A stretch of DNA of 64,000 nt, taken from NCBI GenBank assembly GCA_023690525.1, contig CM043016.1, forward strand, positions 62,772,858 through 62,836,857, in the 5' to 3' direction. Both the position numbers and the translations under genes were made by a program. The DNA comes from Holotrichia oblita (taxonomy: Eukaryota > Arthropoda > Insecta > Coleoptera > Scarabaeidae). Shown piece after piece: positions 36,801 through 51,800 of this stretch. The stretch's first letter is position 1, and each line of letters begins with the position of its first letter. The notes beneath the pieces are model-generated. The model did not search any database and was not told the DNA's origin. It was given only the letters and a program-made list of their open reading frames with translations.

Positions 36801-39800
36801 TCATAGTCAATTTAATGCTTATTGATTTGCCAAGCAATTTGCCAGTAACAAATTCCCCCTTGATTTTCAGATTTGTTACTTACTAAGTAACAAAGTTTCT
36901 ATAAACATTCCCTTCGTTAGTTGCGTATTAGGAAATTTTCGCTTATTCTTTTACGAAAATCCGTTTAAATAAAGATAACCTTTCTAATAAAAAGATTTTT
37001 AAATCTTATTTTTCCAACTTTGAATCGATTGTTTCGATAACCTATTATATTTCTAAAACATATTTTGTTCGATTTTACACACATTTTTTGTTAATAAACT
37101 TGCGAAGGATATGACTTCAAGATTGGCCCAAAAGAATTTTACTTTTCGAGGACATCAATTTGGTAAAAATTACAAATAAGAGTAAATAATTCAGGAATGG
37201 TGTAAGATAATAGTGTAGGGCGATTCGATTCCTTTTAGTGTGCATATCAACGGGACCTCCACAACGACATATCAAATTTTTAGGTAGCATCAAGTTGTGT
37301 GCTTATTATGTTTATATAAAATGATAAACTATACTCAATGTAATGACGTAATCGTGGAAAATAATCGTTTATATTGGTATGTATATGTATATAAATGTTA
37401 AGGTAACACTACAAAAAAAATAGAAACAAATTTCATTATTAGGCCCCTAACTTATGTTTAGGTTTCGAAAACGAAAGGCTACTCGTGTGAAACGACAACC
37501 AGGCAAAAAATTTCATAAAAGCAAACCCTCTTTGATTAGAAATAAATCTGATTGAATATCCACCATTAAAAAATATTAGAATAATATTTTAACAATATAT
37601 TACCACTTTTCGCATACAAATTAATGCGAATGCCGTATCGAGCCTGTATCTCTATCTAATGGAAAGATCACATCAATTATTTTAATGTTTACAGATTATA
37701 GCAGAGAATATAATTCGCAAGGATCGTTGGAGTCATTTGAGTGTCACTAAGAGAGGATATTTGTTAGAAGTACATATAACGGACCACCCACAAGTTCAGT
37801 TACGATATAAAGATGACTTAAGAGACGTATATAACGTATCACATGTTATTGTAAGAAGTGGAACCAAAGAAAATGGTTTTATGAAAGTTCATAAAGGTAC
37901 TATTTTATAAACTTACGTCATATGCATAACTCAAAACTTTAAATTCGTTTCTAAATTCTATATTCTTAAAGGATCCATCACGGCAGTTTGCTAAGAAAAA
38001 TACAAATTATTTATGTATGTGTTTCATTTCTTTTTCTTTCGGCTCATACATTTTAATCAAATTATTAGAACTAAATATATAGATAAATAAATTGTGTTGG
38101 CATTTGTAGTTTTTATAGTTCATAGTTTTACCAGAGATAAGTATATAGGTATATGCAGCTAGCTCGTGAGAATACGAAATCTGTCACAGCATTTCACTTT
38201 AAATGGATCCCCGTTTGGAACCGGCTCATATAGAAACGCCTGCCATGTATACAACCTGTGTGATTTTACGTATTTACATGGGATGAGCTATCTGTAGTTA
38301 TCTGTGGTTTTACTAATGTTTGCACACAATCTTAATAGCTTAAAACATGTGAGCTGCTGATCTTCGCACAGTGAAGATGATGTTACATGTGGCTTTTTCC
38401 ACCAACGCAAATACACTTCATTGCTTTAAATTCCCGGCATTCAGTTTTAGTATATACGACATACATTTATTTCCATGTTTTCAATTTTATAATTTATGAA
38501 GTTGTACTTTTAGGTTGACTTTTCGTATTCGGTAAAATACCTGTATTAATGTACTTCCGTGTACATGTAAACCTGTAGAATAGGCTGCGATATCGTTGAA
38601 ATAAATGTGATAGACGTCGTTCTGAGTTGTTTGTATATCTCTTGAATATCCATTTTTATATCCAAATACGAAATCGTTATGAAATATTCAACTCTCCTCG
38701 ATTTATAGCAATCGATAAGCATTCGATACCTAACTTTCTCTGGTGTTGAATTTCTTCGGTACTGCTCTCACTGGGACTGCCCATGGGGTGACAGTCTGTT
38801 CTAATAAATTTTTAACATATTTCTTAATTTTTTCTTTTTTCCATGCCACTTTTCGATGTGGACTTCAATAAACGGCCGTTACTTCCCTTATGTTTAATTC
38901 ATGTTTAACGCTTTTACTAAGATTTAAGGTACACAGGCAGTGACAGTTAGATTTAATTCCGTTTAACTCCATTCTGGTATTCCTTCGCGACCATCCTACG
39001 AAGAAGCCTATATATAGAAATTCAATATTTTCATTTAAGAGATAAACTACGAAGGTAGCTGTATCTGTCAAGGAGGAAATAATTTCGCGCGAATAACATT
39101 TCTCCTTTAGGGCGTAACTTCAACTTCATAACGGAAATAATTGTTACCTTTAAGGTTGATGATCTTCGGAACGGGTGATATTGTTTCAGTCAAATATATT
39201 AATATTAGGTTAGTTTTTTTTAGCGATGAGTTTGGAAATTATCTAACGTGTTAAATTATGATGAAGTGCAGTATATGGACATGCAAATATCAGGTAGTGA
39301 CTTAAAATTGTAGATTAACATCCATACGGATATCGTTCGCGTAGCATAAAGAGCACACGAACAATCAGCGTTTTATTTGACTCTTAATTTTAAATAGGTG
39401 AGCTGGGAAGGATGCGTGGTTAAATCTCAGCCTATATATTGTTATTATGCAAAAAATTCAGTCCACTTGTCGTTCCAGTTTACTGAAGTTTCTGCTTTCA
39501 CTCTATGAGAATATCCTTGATTTGTATTTTTTTTATGTGTGGTGGGTGCTTAGTTGCAGTGACTCCGTAAGCTATATTACTTGCCTGGCTCTCACTGCAA
39601 CTCTCGCGGTGTAGTTTTGTATGTGTAAATTGTGTTCAAAGGGCTTTGCGACAGCATCACATCGCCTTTTATAATGCCGCGCTGTTAATCACTTTGCTCC
39701 CAACAGCGAATGGTAAGTCGATCCGGATTTCAACCGTCTGAAAAAATGTCACCGTCTCTCCAGAAAATTGAAACCCGGTTGCTATCGTCCCATATTCTGT

Positions 39801-42800
39801 AATTTGTATTCATTATTTCAAAGGATCCTGCTTTTCCGGCCAACCAGTCTGCGGTTTCGTTGCCTCGAATGCCTCTATATCCAGAAATTCATGAGAAGCA
39901 AATATCGAATTCACTACTGTATAGTTTGTGCATCTGTAAATACGGTAGCAAAATTTGACATTTCGTCTGAATCGAAAATTGCATTGATCTGATTCGCATG
40001 GATGTTCTGGAAATTATAGTGAACTGTATATCTCCAGTGATAGATGAAATTTACCAAAAATAGCATGGTGGGCATATATTATACGGCAGGAGTCGTTTAA
40101 AACCTGATAATTCCCTAAACAAATTGATTATCTGGGGAGGATTTGTTTTTAACCAAATGTTATATTTTGTCTGGGCAATGAGATGACAAGATTCCTAAGT
40201 TGTTCATAAAGTTGTATCAGTAGTTGTATGTAATTATTCCTATTCATGGCGTTTAGAGTAAGTTCATCTGCCATCTGGAACATTCAACCAATAACGCCTG
40301 AGTTGAAGTAGACTTTATTGCTCCTACAGTCTTAGGGCTTCATATTGTATTTTATCTAGAATTATTTTTTTTGTAGACTTGAAAGTAAATATAATTGGTC
40401 CGCCATAATCGATATGTGATAGGACTATAGCCTGATATTAAGTAATTAGTATGAGAGGCTCCGATCTCCACCGTATCCTTCTCAATGCACGAGTGATATT
40501 TAATCCTTTGGAACACTTAGCTACAACACATTGAATTTAATCGATAAAATTCAATTTCTGATCCAGGATGATGCCTAAGAAACGAGCTTCTTCTTAATTG
40601 AATTTTGGTGTATATACATACATAACCGCTTTGCATTTACCAGGAGAGATTTCTAAGGCGTGCTCACACATCTAGGTTTCTAGGACATCTAGTGCACGAT
40701 TGGAAGATTTCACTACGTACTTTTCGAATTACTCCTTGACATGAGACTAGTTGTGCAGGTATAAAAGGTGACAAGTTATGTTTCTCCAATTCTGTATGTC
40801 CCAGAAAGTTTTTAGCCGTTTTGAGACAGTTAAAAATAATGGACAGTTTACCTACTCCTTTCTTTCTGTGCAATTGACTTTTTCCATAACTTTTTTATTT
40901 TTATTCTATATAAATATTTAAACTGTTTATCCTAATACACTGCTTCGGGCCATTTATTTTCTTATGTGTTTCATTTATTTTGAAATGCAAAGCTATAATT
41001 GTATTATTGAGATTGTTTAGAAAGGTTGAAACTTTATATTTTGTTAACGTATCGTATGGATTTTATGAAACCATCTGACAATAATTTTTAAAGAGTTGGT
41101 TCAAATTTTATGGCTATGACTACCATGTTTATGGTATAAATCTTTTTGGATGTATAGAAAATTTATTTATGTAACACAATTTATTATGAGCAGAACGAGA
41201 AGTGAATATGAAATCAAGAAGTTTTAAAAAATATACAGGCTGTAATGCAAAACATAAAAACTCTGTTCGTTTCCGATTTAATTAAAAGCGGGACAAATTT
41301 TTTAAAGTACCACCAAATTATCTTTTTTTGTAAATAAAAAACATATTCAGTGTTTCTTTTTCTCGAAACTATTATAAAAACACTAAATTATTTACAGTTC
41401 GAGTAGCATCTTTATTGTCGGCAGGAAACACAACAATTGATCTGAAGTCTAGTTTGGTACCTTCATGTATAGCTCTTTATGTTCGAACATGTGAAAATTG
41501 CACTTTTAACATAACTTTAATAAAAGCAGGGGCTGCCACTTCGAACGAAACGGAAGAGGTCCTCAAATTGAATATTTTATTATGATGAATTATAAATGGT
41601 TTTATGTTTTAGGTAGATGGATGGCAAAGAATAATTTTTAAAGACAAAGACGGTGATACAGGCTCGAATTCTAAAATTGTAATTACGTCATTAAAATCAG
41701 GAATTGGTACTTCGTATATCAGCAGTACTATACAAAGTTGTAGTAGTGGAGGTAATAATGTAACACTATACTTTCAATAGGTATATTAATACTAGAATAA
41801 GGTAAACAAACATAATACATTCTGCAGAGTTCTTGCAATCATTTGAAAACACTTGATAATATATTAAATTAAGTATGAGTAATTCGACATATTTCTGAAA
41901 GAAACAAATTGTAGGTATAGCAGGTATGTTAGGCAAAACATATATATATATATATATGTACATACATATATTGGTGTATGCATCTGGCAAAATACACAAT
42001 ACTCAACATATCTTGATAACAAGCTCTAAAAAAACTTTGTTATTTTACTGGTGTAATTATGTTACCACAGTAATTGTTTTAGGAGTGTCAGTATATTAAT
42101 TGTTAGAATGTGAAAATAGGAAAGTATGGTAAAAATTGGGCAACAATATTGTTATTTTCGGTGAACAAGAACAAAATGTTGAGTGTAGTAATGCCTTGCC
42201 AGATTGTTGGACTAATTTGCAAAAAACTGAGTTTTGTAAAAAATATGACTGGTTGTTAATTAAAAATGGAAAGTTAGGATGCAGTACATGTAAAAAAGTT
42301 GGGATCTTATCTGTAAAAAAAAACAGTAATGAAGATTTCAAAGGAATGGGCAAATGTTGAAATAGACAGTTATGGTGACACTAAAGAGAAAAAGCAAACT
42401 TCTTTAAGGAAAAAATTCATGACCACAAAGAGAGTGCTGGTCATAAAGCAGCTGATGAAATTTTATCCGAAGGTGAAAACGGAGAACTGGAGAAAACTAT
42501 TTTAAGACAGCGCTCTCATGAAAAAGAAGTTACTGGAAGAGTATTCCGAACTGCATATAAGGTTGTTAAAGAAAATCAGTCATTTAATAACTTTGAACAA
42601 GAAATTGATTTGCAAGAACTAAATGGAGTTAACATGGGTCGTATTTTACACTCTGACAAAGCCTGTGCTAACATTGCTTTGCACATCAGTAAGGAAATGA
42701 AGAAAACCTTTGTTGATGAAATCATTAAGAGTGAGACAAAAATTGGCCTGATAATTGACGAATCCACTTCCTTAAGTAATAAGTCAAGTTTGATTGTATA

Positions 42801-45800
42801 CATTCGGTGTTCTTTACCTAAAACTGGTATGAGTGACTCCACTAACGTCTTTTTGGATCTGATAGAACTTGATGGTGTTACTGCTATAGCTGTTTTTGAC
42901 GCTTTGATGAACTGTCTTCAGTCTAATGGAATATCTTACACGTTTTTAAGTAATAACTTGACAAGCCTAACTTGTGATGGTGCTGCTACTATGATCGGTA
43001 AACACAAAGGTGTTGGAACATTATTTTGTCAGAAATTTCCTTCTGTTATTGTTTGGCACTGTGCAAATCACAGACTTGAGCTGTCGGTGTCAAACGTTAT
43101 TAGGTCTGTTTCAGGAGTTAATAGATTTAAGTCCTTTATTGACAAACTGTATGTTCTCTATCATGCTTCGCCAAAGAACAGCAGGGAACTCCGACGGTAT
43201 GCAAGTCTTTTGGAGACAGAAATTTTAAAAATTGGAAGAGTTTTAAGCACCCGTTGGGTGGCATCTAGTTTCAGATCTGTGTCAGCTGTTTGGACGTCAT
43301 ATGAAGCATTAGTGCAACATTTTAAAGAAGCTTCAAATGACCCATCTGTAGGCAGCACAGATAATAGTACTTTTTACGGCCTCCTTAACAAGATCACAGA
43401 AACTAATTTCATCCTAGATCTGGGATTGATGGCAGATGCTTTGCAAGAGCTTTCAGAACTAAGTGAAGCTTTACAGCATTGCAATGCAGATTTGTGCTAT
43501 GCGAACAGAAAATTACTAATCACAGTTGGTTTATTTGAAGAAAGAAAAACAGTTCCAGGGTGCTACTCAAAAATGGCTCAAGAAGCAGTAAACAACTTGT
43601 CTTTTTTCGGAGTCCCTCTCCACACAGAAGAAGGGAGAACAAACAATCAGCCGTTGAACCCCAAAATATTTTACGAGGCACTTAAAACTTCTATTGCAAC
43701 AAGACTGTTTGATGGCAAAGACGTTGAGTTAGCTGAAACTCTTAAAGTAATGGATACCAAAACCTGGCCAACAAAAGTGCCAGTAACTTTTGGGGAAAAT
43801 GAAATGAGGAAACTCGCTTCCAGATTTAAACTTAACGAAAGACAGTTAATTACAGGTTTACGAGAGCATATCTACTCCAGAGCGTTACCAGAAAGTCTCA
43901 ATCCTTTAAAGCAGTCAATCAACTCGATTGCCATTTCATCAAGTGAATGTGAAAGAGGATTTTCTCAGATGAATTTAATAATAACGCCGCTGAGATCTTC
44001 ACTCAACATAACAACAGTTTCTGGTCTGCTGTTTTTGAAAATTAATGGACCTCCTCTTCGACTGTTTGATCCAGAGAAGTATGTTAACTCTTGGCTTGTT
44101 TCTGGACACCACTCAGCGCTAGCTGTCAAAGTAAGGAAAGATCACGAGAAGAGAAATATGATGAAAACATGATGAAGTTTTGGAGTATATTTTAAGAACA
44201 ATTTTAAAAAAATTATGTTGTGTTGTTCTACTGCTTTATATTACGTTTATTAAAAGGTTTCAGTTCACTAAAATGTTTCTTTTTTTTGACCAATATTTTA
44301 CACAGGTAAATATTTTTTGTGGGTGAGAGGAGGGTTAGGGGGAGGAGCCGTTCCGGCACCTCAATTTTTAGAAATCGAGCACTGCATATATAAGCACTGC
44401 ATATAAGCACTGCACATTTTATATGCGTCATACGAAATTATTTATGGAGAATTAATTGTATTATATTTGTTTCAGCGATTCCAGTGAAAAATGATATTAC
44501 CTACGAAGGATGCTGTCACGCACTAAAATATCCATCGTTGAGCCTATGTGTCAGTGACACCTCACAGCATCCCGTGGAAAATGGAGGTAATAACTCGCAA
44601 ATATAGGTAACATCGAAATTACATTTACTTTGACAACACGTTCCACTTGCGGATAAATACGAGGGCCACTAGAAAAGGAATCCATCTAGCTATGAAAGAA
44701 AAGACATGATTTTTAAAATAATTTTATTTTTCTATATATATTCCTCCCTTATATCGCCATTTCTTCTCTAGCGACTTTATGCTTTTATCAAAAAATGTTT
44801 CTCCTTTATTGGTAAAAAAGTTGTCGATTGCTTCTTCAAGACACTAATCAGAGTTAAAGTGCTGTCCTCGAAGATGTTTTCTTAATAATTTGAAAAGATT
44901 TAAACACAATTTTTGCTTGGGAGTCAACAACCGTGGAACTCACTTGGTTGACACCTTACTCATGTTTAAATTGTCATGTGAAACGTTTATTACGCTAGGT
45001 TCAGATATTCATAATGTCATGCAAATGGTCGAGACTTTCACATGACGATCCCCGAGAACTAGGGCATCAATTTCTTGAATCATTTCCGTATTTCTTGCTG
45101 TTTTGGGTCTACCACTTCTTGAATCTCTCACTCCATGAATTCACGCTCTCATCGAAACTGGTTTGACCAACATGCATACATTGCCTCCATAAGCTCCAAT
45201 CATTCTGTCATAAATTGTTTTCGGCTAACAGCCCTCCTTCTTAGAAATTTTATCATAGTGCGGTACTCTAATTTCAAATTGATAATTTTTCGCATAAAAC
45301 ATTTTACAGAATGCAAATTAATTAGTAGAATTAATTAGAACTTTATATGTAGATTTAAAACACTTGGCAACTTACGCTCCACTTTATCAATGGTATCATG
45401 GCTACGTAGATCTTTTTTCTAGTGGCCCTCATACTCGCTACTATTCGTCACCCGGTCCGTTTTGCTCGTGTCTGAAAGTGCGTACGTTCTTCCTCATTCC
45501 ATTCTCGTCCTGTTTGTTGCATTGCCGACAACGATCGCTCAAGACGACGAGCGATTTCACGAAGGGATACTCCTGTCGTATGCAAACCCACAACCATTCC
45601 CCGCTCAAACTCAACTTTCTGTCAACTACTCTATTTACCAACCACTTGCACCGGCTGATTTTTTTTTAGGCGCGGCTCACTGGCCAGTTTTCATCTCAAT
45701 AAGCTAGCCCGTCTCGGCAGTTCGAAATTAATGGGAAATTAAAGTCGGTTCGTTAGACCGGTGTATGCTATAAATATTGAACTTAGGCTAGGTTCAAACG

Positions 45801-48800
45801 TGATTGATACATGCATTAGGCTTGCGTAAGCTTGACAGCGATATAAAACAGATCTGTGAAAGGCACTAAGTGATATCAATACATTTTGACATGTTTCTTT
45901 ATACAAATTCGTCCTGGTTAATGTTCTTCATAGCAATGGCTCCATTCAGCAGAAACAAACAGTTACCGATGCATTAGTATTAATCTGCCTAACAAATATA
46001 GAAAAAGAATCTCTCGAGATTGTGCCATATACTTAATTTATTCTTAAACTTACATTATATTACCATCTCCAAGAACATTACAAAAATTAGACTGTTTACA
46101 AACACGTTTGCGACACAACAGGTCAAATAAAAATTACACCTCCATCTCATAATGCCAGTCAATGGCGCTTTTCCTGTTAGAAAAGGTTGTGTCTACGATC
46201 TACTATGTACATATAGTAAGAAGTAATGAAAACCTTGCCAGCACCACACGGTAATTTAGTACGTTAGTGTATAGTGGTTTACAACACTTTGAAAATGCAT
46301 AGATGTCGTTTGAACGGATATACGTAGTATGTATGTAGATAAAAATGATGTATAGATAGAGAACTTACTATGTTATTATTATTATGTACAGTTATACAAT
46401 TTTAAATATTCCTGAGGTTTTTTAATTCCTCTTTCTACTCCCCTTCTTTATTTATACATATTTCTCGGATTCATACAGTAAGTGTAATTAGTAGTAGTTC
46501 TATTGCCATTCCGAAATCATCCACTTAGCTATCACGAACAGCTCACGAAATTTGCTGTTATAGTTTGCTATATCAATCGAGTTATTGATACTTATCATCT
46601 TATCAATGTATTGATTCCGTGTACTGTATTGATTCTAAGTACTGGAATAGGTATCGATACTTTACCCTGCTCGAGTGGTCATACTTCTGCTGCCAACTGA
46701 ACTGATTATTTGATATTAATCGATACACGTTTAGGTTTTCTTGGTGACGAAAATCGTGAACTCTTTTAGTATTCTTCATTACACTGACTATTCTTTATAA
46801 ATCGCTAAATTATTGCTGACTAATACTAGCCATTTCTTTATTCTCTAGATTTTACATGTCCAATAAATACAATTGGTGAGGATTGCTTACCATGTACAAG
46901 TTTTAACAAAAACGACTGCGAAAAAAGTAAATTGTGTTACACAACTTTAGATGGTGTTTCTAAGTGTTTTTGTGCTGCTGGTTATCAAGATACCAATTGC
47001 CAGACGAGTAAGTAAATATTAATTTTCATTCATTTTCATTTTATTTCAATAATACATCAATATCAAATATCCACTATAAAATTGTTTTCTACGTTCAAAC
47101 AGTGTCTCTTTTGTTCATTTAGAGTGTTCAGATGGAACTTATGGGCACAATTGTAAGCAAAAATGTGGTAACTGCGTCTACAACACTTGTGATTATATCA
47201 ATGGAAAGTGTGACTATTGCCAAGAAAATTTTATCGAACCATTTTGCGATAAACGTAATTAATTTCTATTAAAGCTTTTGTAGTTCAATATTCCTTTTGT
47301 TAATTTAGAAATATTGAATTCTCGTTACTTGTGTTTTAGCAAAGTTACCTATCGTTAAGAAAGAACCAACTGCTAAAACTATAAAACACCGAGAAATAGA
47401 AGTAGATCTAGATTTGGATTACGATGGCGAAGAAACTCCCGTATACTATACAGTTCAATACAAGGTATGATATAATATGTGTGTGTGTATATTACATACA
47501 CATTAATTGTGTCAAATTGAGAGTATTAAGGTAGGTTTTCGAAAGGGCGAGCGAGCGAGCGACGAGCTCATTCAACCAATCCGAGACGGTATTACTTCTG
47601 GCGCGACGAAATCGCACGCGACTGATTTGAATTGTCTGGGAAGCGATTCAGGCGAAATTTCGCACGCGACTACCAATGAGAATGCCGCACTTTATTCAAA
47701 TTTTAATGTGGGGATAGTAGTAAAGTTATGAGTTGTTTAGTTTGTATTAGATCTATGTTTATTTGCTTTAATTATTTCATACATTTTACGAAATTGTAGA
47801 TCACACTAGATGTATTATATAAAAGAACAACTAAGTACGCAAGTTTTTTTTTGTTGAAATTTATAAAATATAAAATTCTAGAGGTAAATACTAATATAAA
47901 TACGCTAACCAACGTGAAAATAACACCGGAAAAATAAAAATGGTTGATAATCGTATTCCCTTCACCTATCTGATCAAAAATCTACCTCCTAAGGTGGTGC
48001 CTGATCGGCAAGGGGGGACCAAAAGCAACAAATATGAGTTTGTATCAAAATAATCCCACTAAAAGGAATGATCTAACATGACGTCACAACTGAAATGATG
48101 TGATACAAACGGATATTTACGGTAAATGGAAGACAACTAATAACTCAACAAAATCTTCACTTTGAGACATTTTTCTATTATAACATTCTGTGACCAACTA
48201 GAGATGCTAACACGTCTAGGAATAAAATAAAAATATTTTAACCACAATCACCGGGTTTTTCAATTTTACCTGAATTTTACAACCATATACATTTGCATTT
48301 TTTCTCTACGATAAGAACCGTACGAACATATATTTGCAATTAGGTTAGAAGGAGTTAGGAGGTTATTGAAATGTCACGAAATGTAAACAGTATCTACAAA
48401 CGCCCAACTCACTTCTTCACAGACATTGAAAAACGTAATGACTAATTGTGTGGGTGGAGTCTTATCGCGTCTTCGAAAACACATCCACGCGAACGAAAAT
48501 TTGTCGTTCGCTCGCTCGCTCGCGCTTTCGAAAACCTACCTTTACAATGATCTATTAATATTCCCATACCGTTGTAAAAATAAACTAAAGATTTTGTCTC
48601 GAGCTGATCTATTTGAGCTGGTTGCAACTCACCATTCCCTTTTCAATAAGGGGTCTAATTCAGTGGTGCAGTCCTAACTACAAAAAGTAGAATCATTGAA
48701 GGTAATTTTGAGCACTGAATATACCCTGTTTACATGTGGTTAATGTGGTCACGATAATTGCTCCAGAGAAATAATATCTCCGTTTGCTCGTAATACATCT

Positions 48801-51800
48801 GTATCACATTTTTCCTAATTTTATTGTAATACATTTATAACAAATGGCCAATAGAATGGACTACAATAATTCACTTATTGGCTTTATTTGTAACCTGCAA
48901 ACTAAAAGTGACGAGTTTAGCGCGTTGGCTTTTTCAGGAAAATAGGCAACAAATAGGTATGTATGTTTTCCAAAACTTTACGTATTTTCTTTGTATTACA
49001 CCATGTCATGAAGTAGTTGCTTCTCATATAAAGTAAAATGTTATGAGCACCCTGTTGCAATAGATATTTCTCGAAATTAAAAGTTTGGCAAATATAGAAT
49101 CAGGAATTCGGTTTGCAATTAATAATAATGCAAGGAAAGTTTTGGAACCTATAATTGTAACATTTTGTGACACCCTGACGGAAGATTATTATTTTCAACA
49201 GGATAACGCCGCTTACCACAAATGACTGCATATAATCAATTGCTTCCACAAAAAGAACATTAGGTTGCTAGACTGTCCTCTACAGTGTGCAAATCTATCC
49301 CGTATTGAGAACTTATGATACTAAGAAACTTCGGAAACGCCAATCGACACAAGCACTCCAAGAAAGGATAATTGGAGAATGGACAATATCTCGCGCTATT
49401 TGTTATAAATTAGTAGCTCGTATGTCTGAAACAATTAAAGCTAATACAAGAGGCAGTATAAAATATTAATGTTCTGATATAAGAGTACATAAAAAATCAT
49501 GAAATACGTTTCATTTTAATCTTCATCTTCTTGTCTCCTGGAAGTAACAAAAACGTTACCCTGCTCATAACATACGGCCATGACTGTACATACATACATA
49601 TGTATTACTTAATAAAAAAACTTGTACAGATTACGATAGATGATTAAATTTATTTTTAGGAAGAATTTCATACGATATGGACCCAAACACAACTAATGTC
49701 GTACTGGAAACATGCAACTCAGCAACTTTCAGACCTTCACCCAAATGTCCTTTACTCCGTCCGAGTAGTTTTATTTATAAATGATAAAACTGGATACAAT
49801 GGTGATCATATTCCAAAATTAGAAGTTCGAACTACTTGTCGTGGTATGTAGGAACGTTATAACGCTATTAATAGAGATGAATTGGGACAAATTTTGAGTG
49901 TAATCAAATTCAAACGATTTGGATGCTGATTCATTACAATGTCATATTAGCAATTAATGAATTGAGTTTTATTATATCAGTTAAATTTAAATATATAAGC
50001 AACTATTAGACATTGCGATTCGAACTTTTGCGAGTAACAATTCCTTTCTAGATGGTTTCCATTTCAAATAATTCTTTATGATTATAATTCTTCTAACTCT
50101 CTTGATCCTTAAGGAATATGATTTGAGTCACATACATTTATCTAAACAATTTACAATAAGTAGGTAAATCTAACACTACAATAATATTTATCCTTTTTTG
50201 TAAGCCTTACTGCAATTTTGAAATTTTTACATATATAGATCCGACAACAATACAATATTTACGTGACTAAAAAATATTAAACGAGAAACGATTATTATTC
50301 ATAATTAATTCAATTAATTAGTTAATTAATGAATTAAAATTTTGTAACTGCAAAGGTCTATATTATAGCATCCGTCCATTATTTTCTCTGTAAAAATAAT
50401 ATGAGGAACAGTATTTCTTTCTAGTATCTGTCTTCTTGTTAGTTGATCATTTTTAATGTTTGTCTCTATATTCTTAGCACGTTTCTCCATGTCAAGCTCT
50501 TTTATGTTTGATCCTGATTTTCTTCAGGAAATTTGTAAAATAGAATATTCAATTAACTTTTGTGGATGATACATAAAGATCACTCATATTTGTCTCAAAC
50601 TATACTATTTAACGGCATAGTAATAAAAGGGATGTTTTTTTAGATGATATTAAAACATTTATGAAAGTAAACCCAAAAAATACATCAATAATTATAACCA
50701 TAAATGCGAATAGACCGACTGAATTTTGCCCTTTATCAGAATTTCGGTTGTGTCTATATCAAAATCAAGATATCAAAAATTGTAGTCAGGACTTCCACTT
50801 CAGTGTTGTATTTGAAAATTTGGAACCTAACGAGGAGTATAGGCTATTAGTGTATAGAAACGAAAATTATGTTGAAGAGTGGACTGAAAGAACACTTGAG
50901 GGAGGTAATCATTTCAATTTTGTTGATAATAATAATATTAGTTGATCACGCCAAATTTATTTTAGCACCAGAAGAAGTGCAAAACTTACGACTTGATGGA
51001 GTGAGTAATACGAGCCTTGAATTGAGTTGGCACGAGCCACAGAAAAAGAACGGTAATATACGAGGATATCGCATCCAATACAGCGTAAATTAATTTTATA
51101 TTTTATTAGCAGTAAACTTAAAACTAAATTTTATAGCATTCTAGATGGAAAGGATGTAATATAATACAGTCTAACATGAGTGTATCAACTCGTATTGTAC
51201 CTGATACAAAAGTGCGTCTCCATTCATTGTTACCTTATTCTTCATATATTGTTAAAATTTGGGCTTTTACTGCATTTGAAGGTGCCAGTATTAGTGTATC
51301 ATTTGAGACATTAGAAACAGGTAAGTATATTACTTTAAAAAATGTACAGTAAATAAGATTAATTTAGAATATCGAAGGCTTCCACAGTTCGAATCTCTAT
51401 TACGAAAGCTTCCGGGTTTTGACTGCGTCATTGTGGTGTCATATATATAAATTAACCGGGCAGCTATCTAGCAATAGGTAGTGATCCAATGAGAACGAGT
51501 GAATAGAGCGTGTGTACATATGTGTGGATATTAAACAGACAGTCACTTGCGTTGTTATCAGTCACGCGCTGGCTGTTCAACTAAGGTATCAGTTACAGGC
51601 GACGAGTAATAAACATCGTGCGTTGCTGACACTCTTACCTTAGTTCAACAGCAAGCGTGTGACTGGCACCAACGCAAGTGATCGTTCTATCGCCGCACTC
51701 GTTTGTTTAATATCCACACATGTACGCTCTATTCACTCGTACTCAGTGGATCACAACCGATTCCTAGATAGCTGCCGGCCAATCTGTATATACATCTACA

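Noticed and set aside
42576..42842. Minus-strand frame opposite the hAT transposase
   Set aside because: Shadow frame; the + strand carries clear hAT motifs.
47528..48542. (GAGC)n/(GCTC)n runs as a CRISPR-like or regulatory array
   Set aside because: They are the two inverted ends of a single TE-like segment, not spaced direct repeats.
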